Positions 27,557 through 36,072 of a DNA stretch of 64,000 nt are shown here, piece after piece. Both the position numbers and the translations under genes were made by a program. Origin of the DNA: Cellulomonas sp. P24 (GTDB lineage Bacteria; Actinomycetota; Actinomycetes; Actinomycetales; Cellulomonadaceae); the NCBI RefSeq assembly GCF_024704385.1, contig NZ_JAJDFX010000002.1, forward strand, positions 1,302,001 to 1,366,000, read 5' to 3'. The notes under the pieces were generated by a model. It was given only the letters and a program-made list of their open reading frames with translations. It searched no databases and was not told the DNA's origin. Position 1 is the first letter of the stretch, and each line of letters begins with the position of its first letter.

Positions 27557-27641
27557 GTCCAGCGTCCCTTCAGGACTTCGGTTCCGGCCAACGTGCCGGG
27601 ACGGTCGTGGTGCCTGGCGGCCGCTGGTCGATGTGCACGGT

Positions 27642-27926
27642 TCAGCTGCGCACGAGCCGGGCGATCGCGGCCGAGGCCTCTTTGAGCTTGGCGTCCTGCT
27701 CGGGCCCCCCGGTCCGGGCGGCGTCCACCAGACAGTGACTCATGTGGTCCTCCAGCAGCACCAGGGCCACCGACTGCAGTGCTCGGGAGGCTGCCGAGAC
27801 CTGCGTCAAGACCTCGATGCAGTAGGTGTCCTTCTCGACCATGCGGGCGATCCCGCGCACCTGACCCTCGATGCGACTCAGCCGGTTCAGCAGGTCGCTC
27901 GTCGGGCATCGGTCCACCGTCATCAC
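27642..27926 (-). CDS. csoR: CsoR-family copper-sensing repressor
   Basis: A 94-residue four-helix regulator with the Cu(I) ligand set in place: Cys in DTYCIEVLTQ, then His and Cys in LLEDHMSHCLVDA (C-H-C). Apo-CsoR binds G/C-tract palindromes and releases them on binding Cu(I). Two such palindromes in the window (20095 and 31212) are probable operators. It is followed after 85 bases by the CopB-like ATPase on the same strand. Confidence 0.93.
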   Translation of the reverse strand: MMTVDRCPTSDLLNRLSRIEGQVRGIARMVEKDTYCIEVLTQVSAASRALQSVALVLLEDHMSHCLVDAARTGGPEQDAKLKEASAAIARLVRS

Positions 27927-27970
27927 GGTCCTCCTTCCCTAGCTAGCTGAGGCGTCCTGGCGTGGCGGGC

Positions 27971-28006
27971 ACCCGCCGGGGGTGGATGTCTCCTCCCCCG
28001 GCGGGT
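27971..28006 (-). terminator. Strong hairpin between the fused ATPase and csoR
   Basis: Perfect 12-bp stem: ACCCGCCGGGGG (27971-27982) and CCCCCGGCGGGT (27995-28006) around a 12-base loop. It lies directly after the stop of the fused ATPase gene and 45 bases upstream of csoR, both leftward, so it separates the two transcripts. Confidence 0.75.
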
Positions 28007-28012
28007 CGGGGT

Positions 28013-30838
28013 TCAGGATGTCGCGGCGCCGGCGTACGTGTGCGGATCCGAGTTGAAGGTCGCGGCGCAGGCCGTGGAGCAGAAGTAGTAGGTGGTGCCG
28101 TGGTGCTCGGCGCTGGCGGCGGCCGTGGCCGGGTCCACGCCCATGCCGCAGACCGGATCGGTGGTCTTGCTCGACTTTCCGAACATGGTGTCCTCCTGGT
28201 GTTCATCGCGCCCGATCTCCACCACCGGGTCGGTGGTGGGCACCCGGACGTCGTCATCGATGGCCCGCGGCGTGAACCTGCGGAGCCGGTTGGCGTTGGC
28301 CACCACGGACAGTGACGACAACGCCATCGCACCTGCGGCGATCATCGGGCTCAACCGAAGGCCGAAGGCGGGGTAGAGCGCGCCGGCGGCGATCGGGATG
28401 CCGATCCCGTTGTAGACGAACGCGAACACCAGGTTCTGGCGGATGTTGCGCATCGTGGCCCGTGACAGGTCGATCGCGGTGACCAACCCGGACAGGGCCC
28501 CGGAGATCAACGTGATGTCCGAGGCCTCGATGGCCACGTCGGTGCCGGTGCCGATCGCCGAGCCCACGTCGGCCTGCGCCAGCGCCGGGGCGTCGTTCAC
28601 GCCGTCGCCGACCATGCCCACCACGCGCCCCTCGCCCTGCAGTCGGCGCACCTCGGCAGCCTTGTGCTCCGGCATCACCTCGGCCAGGACCCGGCGGATG
28701 CCGACCTGGCGGGCGATGGCGGCGGCGGTGGCCCGGTTGTCACCGGTCATCATCACGACCTCGATCCCCAGGGCGTGCAACGCCGCCACGGCTGCGGCCG
28801 AGCCGGTCTTGATGGTGTCGGCCACCGCGACGACGGCGGCGGGGCGCCCGTCGACGGCCACGAGCATGGGGCTCTTGCCGTCGGCGGCCAGGCGCGCGGA
28901 CTCCGACTCGAGGACGCCGGCGTCGATGCCGGCTCCGGATAGCAGGCGCCGGTTGCCCACCAGCACCTCCCTGCCTGCGACGAGGGCCCGCACGCCCTGG
29001 CCGGTGATCGAGTCGAATGCCGTCGCCGGTGTCAGGGCCAGGCCACGTTCCTTGGCGCCGGCGACGATTGCGGTGGCCAACGGGTGTTCGGAGGAGACCT
29101 CGACGGCCGCGACCAGCGCCAGAACCTCCTCGGAGGTGAAACCGGGTGCGGGCAGGACATCGGTCAGGACCGGGGTGCCGTTGGTGATCGTGCCGGTCTT
29201 GTCCAACACGATGGTGTCGAGCTTGTGCGCGGTCTCCAGGGCCTCGGCCGACCGGATGAGGATCCCGGCGGTGGCGCCCTTGCCGGTGCCGACCGTGATC
29301 GACAAGGGTGTCGCCAGACCAAGCGCGCACGGGCAGGCGATGACCAGCACCGAGACCCCCGCCACCAGGGCGAAGACGAATGCGGGCGGCGGACCCACCA
29401 GCGCCCAGACGACGAAGGTCCAGATCGCCAACGCGATCACCGCCGGCACGAAGTAGCCGGAGACCTTGTCCGCCAGTCGCTGGATCGGGGCCTTGGAACC
29501 CTGAGCCTGGCGGACCAGCTTGATGATTTGCGCGAGCATGGTGTCCGCGCCGATCTTCATCGCCTGGTAGGTGAAGGTCCCGGTCTGGTTGATCGTGGCG
29601 CCGATGACGGTGTCACCTGCCGCTTTGACGACCGGGATCGGTTCACCGGTGACCATCGACTCGTCCACGGGCGACCGACCCTCGACGACCACTCCATCCA
29701 CGGGAAGCTTCTCTCCTGGGCGCACCACGACGACGTCACCCAGCACCACCGCGTCGATGTCGATCTCGGTCTCGACCCCGCCGCGGACGACGCGGGCGGT
29801 GCGTGGCTGCAGCCCGATCAAGGTCCGGATCGCCTCGCCGGTGCCCGCCTTGGCTCGCGTCTCGAACAGTCGCCCGAGGAGGATCAGGGTGACGATCACC
29901 CCGACAGCCTCGTAGTAGACCGACCGGACGTCGGCGGGCAGCACGCCGGGGACGATCGTGACGACGAGGCTGTAGCTGTAGGCCGCGATCGTGCCCAGGG
30001 TGATCAGGGAGTTCATGTCCGCGGTGCGGTGAGACAGCGCAAGCCACCCGGTGCGGTGGATCGGCCACCCGGTCCACACCATCACCGGGGTGATGAGCGC
30101 GAGCTGGAACCACCTGTTCATCAACAGCATAGGGACCCAGGTGACTCCGGCCAGGTCGGTGAGCATCACCGCGAACAGCACGGGCGCGGTGAGCACCGCG
30201 CCGAGGATCACCCGCCGCTTGAGGTCGGCAATTTCTGCGTCTCGCTCCCGCTCCTCGGCATCGGCAGCCTCCGCCGCTGCCGCTGCACCCAACGGGTCAC
30301 CTCCACCGCCCACGACGGAGGCGGTGACCGGATCGATCGCACCGTCCAGGGCCTGGACCCGTGACCCGCCCATCACCTCGTCCGGGCTGTCGTCGTGCAG
30401 CTCGCCCAGTGCCGCGATGAGTGCCTCCACACCACCGGGCGCCGCGACCTCCGGCGACGGGGCGTCGCCGACCACCCGCAGGGTGCCGTGCAGCATGCTC
30501 ATCCCGCACGCGAACCCGTACTCACCGGGAACCTCGGGGGTGAACTCGACCGCCGTGGTCTCGAACGCGGGAAGGGTCTGGTTGACCTTGAAGTCCGCGA
30601 AGACCACCCGCGAGGAGCAGTCGCCGGACTCCTGGCGGTCGAACAACAACCTGACGGGCACCCCGGGGACCACCTGGATGACGTCCGGGCTGTACCCGCC
30701 CTTGACCGTCACCGTGACGACCTGCACCCCGTTGTCGAGCTGCGCCCGGCGCGAGGTCTTGGGTCCGAAGAAGTACCAGGCCATCAGCCCCGTGAGGGCC
30801 GCGGCCACGACGATGATCACCACGTCGCCGATGTTCAT
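28013..30838 (-). CDS. Cu(+) P1B-ATPase fused to an N-terminal cupredoxin and a C-terminal YHS domain
   Basis: A 941-residue protein. In order: a membrane helix ([20 protein letters not shown]); a cupredoxin-like domain with copper-ligand region ACGMSMLHG near residue 110; an acidic linker; then a Cu(I) ATPase core with TGEP in place of [23 protein letters not shown] and [10 protein letters not shown], ending in MALSS. The last 57 residues are a YHS domain ([19 protein letters not shown]). An AGGAGGA lies just before an in-frame ATG at 28186, so the YHS part (28013-28186) may also be made as a separate protein. It is coupled by ATGA to the HMA protein upstream. Confidence 0.9.
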   Translation of the reverse strand: MNIGDVVIIVVAAALTGLMAWYFFGPKTSRRAQLDNGVQVVTVTVKGGYSPDVIQVVPGVPVRLLFDRQESGDCSSRVVFADFKVNQTLPAFETTAVEFTPEVPGEYGFACGMSMLHGTLRVVGDAPSPEVAAPGGVEALIAALGELHDDSPDEVMGGSRVQALDGAIDPVTASVVGGGGDPLGAAAAAEAADAEERERDAEIADLKRRVILGAVLTAPVLFAVMLTDLAGVTWVPMLLMNRWFQLALITPVMVWTGWPIHRTGWLALSHRTADMNSLITLGTIAAYSYSLVVTIVPGVLPADVRSVYYEAVGVIVTLILLGRLFETRAKAGTGEAIRTLIGLQPRTARVVRGGVETEIDIDAVVLGDVVVVRPGEKLPVDGVVVEGRSPVDESMVTGEPIPVVKAAGDTVIGATINQTGTFTYQAMKIGADTMLAQIIKLVRQAQGSKAPIQRLADKVSGYFVPAVIALAIWTFVVWALVGPPPAFVFALVAGVSVLVIACPCALGLATPLSITVGTGKGATAGILIRSAEALETAHKLDTIVLDKTGTITNGTPVLTDVLPAPGFTSEEVLALVAAVEVSSEHPLATAIVAGAKERGLALTPATAFDSITGQGVRALVAGREVLVGNRRLLSGAGIDAGVLESESARLAADGKSPMLVAVDGRPAAVVAVADTIKTGSAAAVAALHALGIEVVMMTGDNRATAAAIARQVGIRRVLAEVMPEHKAAEVRRLQGEGRVVGMVGDGVNDAPALAQADVGSAIGTGTDVAIEASDITLISGALSGLVTAIDLSRATMRNIRQNLVFAFVYNGIGIPIAAGALYPAFGLRLSPMIAAGAMALSSLSVVANANRLRRFTPRAIDDDVRVPTTDPVVEIGRDEHQEDTMFGKSSKTTDPVCGMGVDPATAAASAEHHGTTYYFCSTACAATFNSDPHTYAGAATS

Positions 30839-31152
30839 GACCGTGCACCTCCACCTTCGCTGTGACCAGACGAACCGTGCCTGACCTCGTGATCGCCGAC
30901 GGGCGGCGCCGGGGTGCGCTCCCGGATTCGGGTCCTGGCCCCGGTGAGGGCGAACCCCGCCTCACCGACCGCGTCGCGGACCTGCCCGAGGCCGACATGC
31001 GGCCTGGAGGTGACTGTCACTGAGGACGACCCGTCACGAACGAGGTCGACCTTGACCTGGGTCACCCCCGCCACGTCGTGCACGTGCTCCAACACCTGCG
31101 CGAGGCAGTCCCCGCAGGTCAGCCCTTCGACGTCATACCGCGTGGTCGTCAC
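30835..31152 (-). CDS. HMA-domain copper chaperone
   Basis: A 105-residue protein with an N-terminal HMA domain ([12 protein letters not shown]) followed by a basic, His-containing tail ([23 protein letters not shown]). GTG 31152, with GGGGGATC before it, fits the family N-terminus better than the ATG 18 bases upstream, which has no spacing from its purine run. It is coupled (ATGA) to the fused Cu-ATPase, to which it presumably delivers Cu(I). Its promoter carries both a CsoR palindrome and a CopR-type repeat. Confidence 0.88.
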   Translation of the reverse strand: MTTTRYDVEGLTCGDCLAQVLEHVHDVAGVTQVKVDLVRDGSSSVTVTSRPHVGLGQVRDAVGEAGFALTGARTRIRERTPAPPVGDHEVRHGSSGHSEGGGARS

Positions 31153-31211
31153 GATCGATCCCCCGTCCATCTCTCGCAGGTTTGCGCTCGGCGTCGTCCC
31201 GGTCGCCCCTG

Positions 31212-31230
31212 GATACCCCGTTGGGGTATC
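31212..31230 (-). promoter_or_regulatory. CsoR operator overlapping a promoter
   Basis: Perfect palindrome GATACCCC-GTT-GGGGTATC. On the minus strand a TTGACT (31238-31243) lies just upstream, so the palindrome covers the spacer and -10 region of the promoter for the HMA/fused-ATPase operon. A repressor bound here would block RNA polymerase. Confidence 0.85.
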
Positions 31231-31274
31231 TGGTGCCAGTCAAGACCGGGCAGGTGTCCGTTGGACGCCGGATC

Positions 31275-31292
31275 CCTGAAGATTCGATGAAG
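31275..31292 (-). promoter_or_regulatory. CopR-type direct repeat for the HMA/fused-ATPase operon
   Basis: CCTGAAG-ATTC-GATGAAG on the plus strand, reading leftward as CTTCATC-GAAT-CTTCAGG. It lies about 30 bp upstream of the TTGACT and 123 bp from the start codon, a suitable activator position. Confidence 0.8.
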
Positions 31293-31352
31293 ACACCGGC
31301 GGCCTGGCGCGGACGGGCCGCGGCGGGCCGCCGACGCGTGAAGGCCCGGGGA

Positions 31353-32507
31353 TCACCCCGAAAGGTTGTGCGCACGCACGTGCTGGTGCGCGGGCAGGTG
31401 GATCCGGAACCTTGCCCCCGTGCGGGGTCCCTCGCTTGCCGCGGTCAGCGTGCCCCCGTGGGCCTGGACGATTGCCCGGGCGATGGTCAGACCGATCCCG
31501 CTGCCTGCCGAGGACCGGGTGCGGGAGGCATCGGCCCGGTAGAAGCGCTCGAAGAGCCGCTCGGCGTCGACCGGATCGAACCCGGACCCGGTGTCGACGA
31601 CTTCCAGGACGGCGCCACGCGGATCGGTGGCGACAACCACGTGGACCGCGCCCCCTGCGGGGGTGTGTCGCAGTGCGTTGTCGAGCAGGTTGGCGACGGC
31701 TTCGGTGATCCGGTGCGGGTCCACCCGTACGACAGCTGCCCGATCAGTGATCCGCAGGTCCAGCTGCACCCCTGCCGCGACGTAGCGGGCTCGGGCCGCG
31801 GCGACCGCGTCGGTCGCCAGTCCGCCCAGCTCGACCGGTTCGGCGTGCAGGTCCAGCTGTCGCTCCTCGGCCCGCGAGACGGCAGACATGTCGGCCACGA
31901 GATGGCGAAGGCGATCGGCCTGGTCGATCAAGGTCGCCCGCGTGACCGCATCCAGTGGCAGGACACCGTCGACCACGGCCTCCACCGTGGCCTCCAGCGA
32001 CGCGATCGGGGTGCGCATCTCGTGGGCCAGGTCTCCGATCAAGCGCCGGCGAATGGTCTCGGTGTCTGCCAACCGGGCCGCCATGGCGTTGAACGCGTCG
32101 GCGAGCTGGGTGAACTCCGGGCCGATGGCCGGGGCCTGGACGCGCACGCGCAGGTTGCCCCGGGCGATGCGATCGGCCGCGTCGGCCACAACGGCGACCG
32201 AGCGCCCCAGACGCCTGGCCACGATCCACGTCACGGCGAACGCGGTGATCATCGCCACCGGTACGGCCACCCCCAAAGAGGTGAGGATCGTGTTCGCGAA
32301 CGCGTCCTGCACCTGCATCAGCAGGGTCGGGTCGAGAGGTCCGCCCACCGCCATCCGCAGGTGGTACCGGAACGCTGTGGGCGCGACGCCCAGGGCGACA
32401 CCGAGCACGGTCACTCCGCCGGCGAGCACCACGAGCCCGAGCGAGACCATCAACCGCCACACGAACCCCAACGGGGTGCGGCCCCTGCCCCGACGACGCG
32501 TTCTCAC
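31353..32507 (-). CDS. Sensor histidine kinase, second CopS-like
   Basis: A 384-residue kinase: membrane helix (FVWRLMVSLGLVVLAGG), an extracytoplasmic loop of about 50 residues, a second helix, HAMP (LGRSVAVVADAADRIARGNL), His in LAHEMRTPIASL, and HATPase motifs LLDNALRHTP and DTGSGF. GTG 32507 follows GGTGGG; the longer open frame upstream overlaps the regulator gene. It is paralogous to the kinase at 12012, with a different sensor loop, so the two may see different ligands or thresholds. Confidence 0.89.
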   Translation of the reverse strand: MRTRRRGRGRTPLGFVWRLMVSLGLVVLAGGVTVLGVALGVAPTAFRYHLRMAVGGPLDPTLLMQVQDAFANTILTSLGVAVPVAMITAFAVTWIVARRLGRSVAVVADAADRIARGNLRVRVQAPAIGPEFTQLADAFNAMAARLADTETIRRRLIGDLAHEMRTPIASLEATVEAVVDGVLPLDAVTRATLIDQADRLRHLVADMSAVSRAEERQLDLHAEPVELGGLATDAVAAARARYVAAGVQLDLRITDRAAVVRVDPHRITEAVANLLDNALRHTPAGGAVHVVVATDPRGAVLEVVDTGSGFDPVDAERLFERFYRADASRTRSSAGSGIGLTIARAIVQAHGGTLTAASEGPRTGARFRIHLPAHQHVRAHNLSG

Positions 32508-32583
32508 CGATACCCACCCGGCCGACCCACGGGCCCCACGTTCACCCCAGGCGCCGCGGCGAGTCGGACCGCGGCCAGTGACG

Positions 32584-33342
32584 TCATCCGGCGCCCATCC
32601 GGTAACCGACTCCCCGCACCGTGCGGATGTAGCGCGGGGCGCCCGGGTCGTCGCGGAGCTTGCGCCGCACGTGCCCCAGGTGGATGTCCACGATCCTCTC
32701 GTCGCCGAACCATGCGGGTCCCCACACCTGCTGGACAAGCCGGGTGCGGCTGAACGCGGTCCCCGGACGCGAGGAGAGCGTGCTCAGCAGGTCGAACTCG
32801 ATGGGGGTCAGGACGACCATCTGCTCGCCCAACCACACCTCGCGCGCCTCCGGGTCGATGCTCAGCTCACCGAACCGGCGCACGGGGGCGGCCTCCGGGG
32901 ATCCCGCGCCGTCAGATTGCGCGGCGTCCGCGCGTGGGCGGCGCATCATGGTGCGGATACGAGCGACCAGGACCCGCGAGGAGAACGGCTTGGTCATGTA
33001 GTCGTCGGCACCCACCGACAGGCCGACCAGGGTGTCGATCTCCTCGGCCCGCGCGGTGAGCATGATCACGTAGGCGTCGCTGAACGTCCGCAACTGACGG
33101 CAGACTTCAGTCCCGTCGATCCCGGGCATCATCACGTCCAGCACGACGACGTCCGGGTGGACCTGACGAGCCACACGCAACGCCTCGTGCCCATCACCGG
33201 CGGTCGTGACGTCGAACCCCTCACGCCGGAGATAGGCCGCAACGACCCGCACCAACGACGGCTCGTCGTCGACCACCAGTGCCCGGATGCGGGGCACACC
33301 CGAAGGGCCCGCATCCGTCGTCGGCCCCTCGGGTGCCATCAT
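32584..33342 (-). CDS. OmpR-family response regulator, second CopR-like
   Basis: A 252-residue regulator: VVDDEPSLVR, phospho-acceptor Asp in VVLDVMMPG, YMTKPFSS, and a winged helix with DIHLGHVRRKL and RTVRGVGYRMG. The DNA-binding region is very close to that of the regulator at 13145, so both could recognise the same CTTCATC-type repeats. ATG 33342 follows GAGAGGGACTGGGA; an ATG seven codons upstream is the alternative. The kinase follows after 76 bases. Confidence 0.9.
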   Translation of the reverse strand: MMAPEGPTTDAGPSGVPRIRALVVDDEPSLVRVVAAYLRREGFDVTTAGDGHEALRVARQVHPDVVVLDVMMPGIDGTEVCRQLRTFSDAYVIMLTARAEEIDTLVGLSVGADDYMTKPFSSRVLVARIRTMMRRPRADAAQSDGAGSPEAAPVRRFGELSIDPEAREVWLGEQMVVLTPIEFDLLSTLSSRPGTAFSRTRLVQQVWGPAWFGDERIVDIHLGHVRRKLRDDPGAPRYIRTVRGVGYRMGAG

Positions 33343-33435
33343 TCCCAGTCCCTCTCCGTGCATGTGTGAGCCATTCCTCGTGGTCGCGCACGGTCAGCTC
33401 GCACCGAACCGCGGCGCCTGCGCACGAACGCGGGG

Positions 33436-34047
33436 CTAGGAGACGGTGAGTTCGGTGTACATCCCGGCGCCGTAGTGCCCGGGCAGGTTGCAGACCAGCT
33501 CGTAGTGCCCCGGCGTGAGGGTGAGGGTGACCCACCCCGAGGCGCCTGGGCGGATCCCCTGACCGGCGCCTTGGCCCCCGGTGTTGGACGCTTCCCCGAG
33601 GCTGCCGGCCTCGTCGACCTTCCCGTCCGGACCGATCGGGCGCGCACCGACCTGCTGGTTGTCCGCCAGGGGCAAGATGACCAGCTCGTGATCGATGCTG
33701 CCGACGTTGGTCACCGCGAACGACACGGTGCCCGCCGGGGCGCTCGCGCGGTCAGCACTCAACCGCATGGACCCGCCCATCATCGTGCGCTGACCCATCA
33801 TGGATCCGCCCATGTTCACCAGGGACACGTTCACGACAGTCCCCGGGAGGGCCGGAACCCCGCGCGACGAACCGCTGGACAGTCCCGCAGGACCTGACCC
33901 GATCCCCCACCTGGCCGCGGTGCCCGACCCGAAGGCCCCAGCCCACGCCGAGGCCACCAGCACCGAGCCGAGCAGCGCCGCGACTGCGGCGGCGAGGGCC
34001 GCGATCAGCCATCCCCGCCCTCCCCTGGCCGTGGCAGTGCGTGCCAT
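33436..34047 (-). CDS. Secreted or membrane-anchored cupredoxin
   Basis: A 203-residue protein with an N-terminal signal/anchor helix (LIAALAAAVAALLGSVLVASAW), a Gly/Ser/Met-rich linker (MGGSMMGQRTMMGGSM) and a cupredoxin domain. The four type 1 copper ligands appear in order: His in SIDHELV, Cys in LVCNLPGH, His in the same motif, and Met in GAGMYTE. It would bind copper outside the membrane. The ATG overlaps the SHOCT gene's stop by one base (TAATG), so the two are cotranscribed. Confidence 0.88.
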   Translation of the reverse strand: MARTATARGGRGWLIAALAAAVAALLGSVLVASAWAGAFGSGTAARWGIGSGPAGLSSGSSRGVPALPGTVVNVSLVNMGGSMMGQRTMMGGSMRLSADRASAPAGTVSFAVTNVGSIDHELVILPLADNQQVGARPIGPDGKVDEAGSLGEASNTGGQGAGQGIRPGASGWVTLTLTPGHYELVCNLPGHYGAGMYTELTVS

Positions 34048-34319
34048 TACCGGCCGCCTCGGGCCGCGATCAGGGCTGCGCGCTGCTGCTGGTAGGTCTC
34101 CAGGTCCACCTCGCCCGACGCGAGCCTGCGGTCCAGGATGTCCACGGGCGACTCCTGACCCGGGACCGGTTGCGACACCTCGCCCGCGTGGCCGGGGTGC
34201 GCGTTCGACGGGAGCAGGCGAACCACCAACCAGATGATCGCCGCGATCAGAACCACCCAGAACAGCCCCATGAAGATCCACGCGCTGCCACCGGCACCCC
34301 CGCCATACCAACCCATCAT
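34047..34319 (-). CDS. SHOCT-domain small membrane protein
   Basis: A 90-residue protein with an N-terminal Gly-rich start (MMGWYGGGAGG), one helix (FMGLFWVVLIAAIIWLVVRLL) and a C-terminal SHOCT motif (DILDRRLASGEVDLETYQQQRAAL). The ribosome-binding site is GAGAGGC. Such proteins are common next to copper genes and are thought to help membrane-protein assembly, but no activity is proven. It heads a two-gene operon with the cupredoxin, behind a CopR-type repeat. Confidence 0.82.
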   Translation of the reverse strand: MMGWYGGGAGGSAWIFMGLFWVVLIAAIIWLVVRLLPSNAHPGHAGEVSQPVPGQESPVDILDRRLASGEVDLETYQQQRAALIAARGGR

Positions 34320-34398
34320 GTCCGTCTGCCTCTCTCGTATGTTCGTCTTCGGTAGGACTTCAGCCTCCCGCTCCGATGCGACGAACCCACCGAGGAAC

Positions 34399-34416
34399 GA
34401 CAAAGATCCGACGAAG
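34399..34416 (-). promoter_or_regulatory. CopR-type direct repeat for the SHOCT-cupredoxin operon
   Basis: GACAAAG-ATCC-GACGAAG on the plus strand, leftward CTTCGTC-GGAT-CTTTGTC, 80 bp before the SHOCT start. It is nearly the same as the copy at 8806. Confidence 0.72.
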
Positions 34417-34678
34417 GTGCTCAACGTGTCGTCTCTGTCGAATCTCTGTCGTTTCCTCACCATGATCCACGGGTCGGCGCGAAAGGCTGGAGTCGTGCCG
34501 GAATCGGGGCGCGAACAATCGAGGGGGGTGCTCCGCATGGCCGAGATCGGCCACATTTCCACCGCGACCCAGGTCGACCACACCGTGCGGGCAGTCGCTG
34601 CCAGCGCCACACGTCCGTTCCGGACGCCCGCGACAGCCGTTGATGGCGGGGCGGGCACGCGCTCGTCTTCGCTCAGCC

Positions 34679-34701
34679 GGGCGGTCCGATACGGACCGCC
34701 C
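34679..34701 (+). promoter_or_regulatory. Perfect 10-bp palindrome upstream of DUF302 gene
   Basis: GGGCGGTCCG-ATA-CGGACCGCCC, ending 46 bases before the DUF302 start. It could be an operator for the CsoR-family protein at 35218 or a short hairpin; the sequence does not decide. Confidence 0.5.
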
Positions 34702-34747
34702 GCCTGAGCCGCACACCCATCGCCCAACCGATCGAGAGGATCACGTC

Positions 34748-35152
34748 ATGAGCTATGCCATCACCACCACCTTGGACCAGGCGTTTGAGACGACCTTGGC
34801 GGCGGTGCGCGCCGCGTTGACCGCGCAAGGTTTCGGGATCCTGACCGAGATCGACATGGCGGGCACGATGAAGGCGAAGCTCGACGTCGACATCGACCCC
34901 CAGGTCATCCTCGGCGCGTGCAATCCACCGCTGGCTCACCGCGCGTTGCAGGTCGAGGAGTCGATCGGACTGCTCCTACCGTGCAACGTGGTCGTGCGCG
35001 CTGCAGGCGCGGGCCGCACCACGGTCGAGGCCCTGGACCCGACTGTCATGGTCACCGTGACCGGCAACGACGACCTTCGACCAGTCGCCGCCGACGCCGC
35101 CTCACGGCTGGTCGCCGCCCTTCGCAGTCTCGCTCCGTCGCCAACTTCGTGA
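34748..35152 (+). CDS. DUF302 domain protein
   Basis: A 134-residue soluble protein with the DUF302 pattern: an N-terminal TLDQAFETTLAAVRAALTAQGFGILTEIDM, then LGACNPPLAHRALQVEESIGLLLPCNVVV with two cysteines. No signal peptide. GAGAGGATC precedes the ATG. DUF302 proteins bind ligands of unknown identity and often travel with CsoR-family regulators and thiol or metal genes, as here. The CsoR-like gene follows after 65 bases on the same strand. Confidence 0.88.
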   Translation: MSYAITTTLDQAFETTLAAVRAALTAQGFGILTEIDMAGTMKAKLDVDIDPQVILGACNPPLAHRALQVEESIGLLLPCNVVVRAAGAGRTTVEALDPTVMVTVTGNDDLRPVAADAASRLVAALRSLAPSPTS

Positions 35153-35217
35153 ACGCTCGGGCATCCCAACCCAGTGGTCGCACCGATACCCAAGTCTGAG
35201 AACCCGAGACGGAGACA

Positions 35218-35487
35218 GTGGTCATGGAGATGGACCCGGAAGAAATGGCCAGAGTCGTCAACCGGCTCAGGCGGACCCAGGGGCAGGTGGGGGGCGTCGT
35301 GCGGATGCTCGAGGAGGGTCGGACCTGCGAGGACATCATCACCCAGCTCGCCGCAGTCAGCCGGGCCCTGGACCGGACGGGATTCGCCCTCACCGCATCG
35401 GGACTCAGGCAGTGCCTGGCCGACTCCGGCGGCACGGAGACGACGGACACGCTCAAGCTGGAGAAGGTGTTCCTCTCACTCGCCTGA
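35218..35487 (+). CDS. CsoR/CstR-family regulator lacking the copper-ligand His
   Basis: An 89-residue member of the CsoR/RcnR fold: NRLRRTQGQVGGVVRMLEEG, Cys in TCEDIITQLAAV, and Cys in SGLRQCLADS. The His that completes the CsoR copper site is absent from the second motif. That two-cysteine pattern is closer to CstR, which senses persulfides, so this may be a thiol or sulfide sensor rather than a copper sensor. It probably controls its own operon with DUF302. Confidence 0.85.
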   Translation: MVMEMDPEEMARVVNRLRRTQGQVGGVVRMLEEGRTCEDIITQLAAVSRALDRTGFALTASGLRQCLADSGGTETTDTLKLEKVFLSLA

Positions 35488-36072
35488 GCGGTAGCCGCAA
35501 CGACCGGGGTACCGGCAGCCTTACGCTCTTCACCGCCGACAGACTCGAACCATCGCGAACTTAGCCGCCCCGGGCTTGGCGCATGGCGTCAACGACTACC
35601 GCACCAACTCCAGGGCCGTCGAGCGACGCCCGGTGCGGCACGACCGGTGCGCATCACGGACATCGTTCGAACCAGGGCGATCGTCCCGATGGCCCGGCCA
35701 GGCGCCTCGGCTGCCCACGGAACCCCCGTCAGCACACCGAGACCAAGGTCAAGCCCGTCTGTCGCCCGCGGCCGGCAGCTCGCGCCAAGCCCAGTTCGCC
35801 CCGCGCCAACACGATCGGCGCAACGCGATGGGCGAGTGGATCTCGCCAGTCGCGACTGCGTCCGACGCGCCGCCACGGCCGGCGTTGTGCGCCCGGATCC
35901 CCTGCCACGTCGTCGTCGCTAAGGAATGCGGCGACAGATGTCAACGACGGGCTGGGATTGACCCCCTTACACTCGGGCGGATTCTGGGGGGAGGGTCAGT
36001 CTCAGGGCGTCGACAACAGAACGTACGCGCCATGCCCCACTCGTTGACGAGGTCCGGCACAGGGACCCTTCC
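35488..36072. other. 585-bp gap without a gene
   Basis: Several frames are open but give Arg/Pro/Thr-rich translations with no recognisable domain or ribosome-binding site. No repeat or palindrome stands out. Confidence 0.5.
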
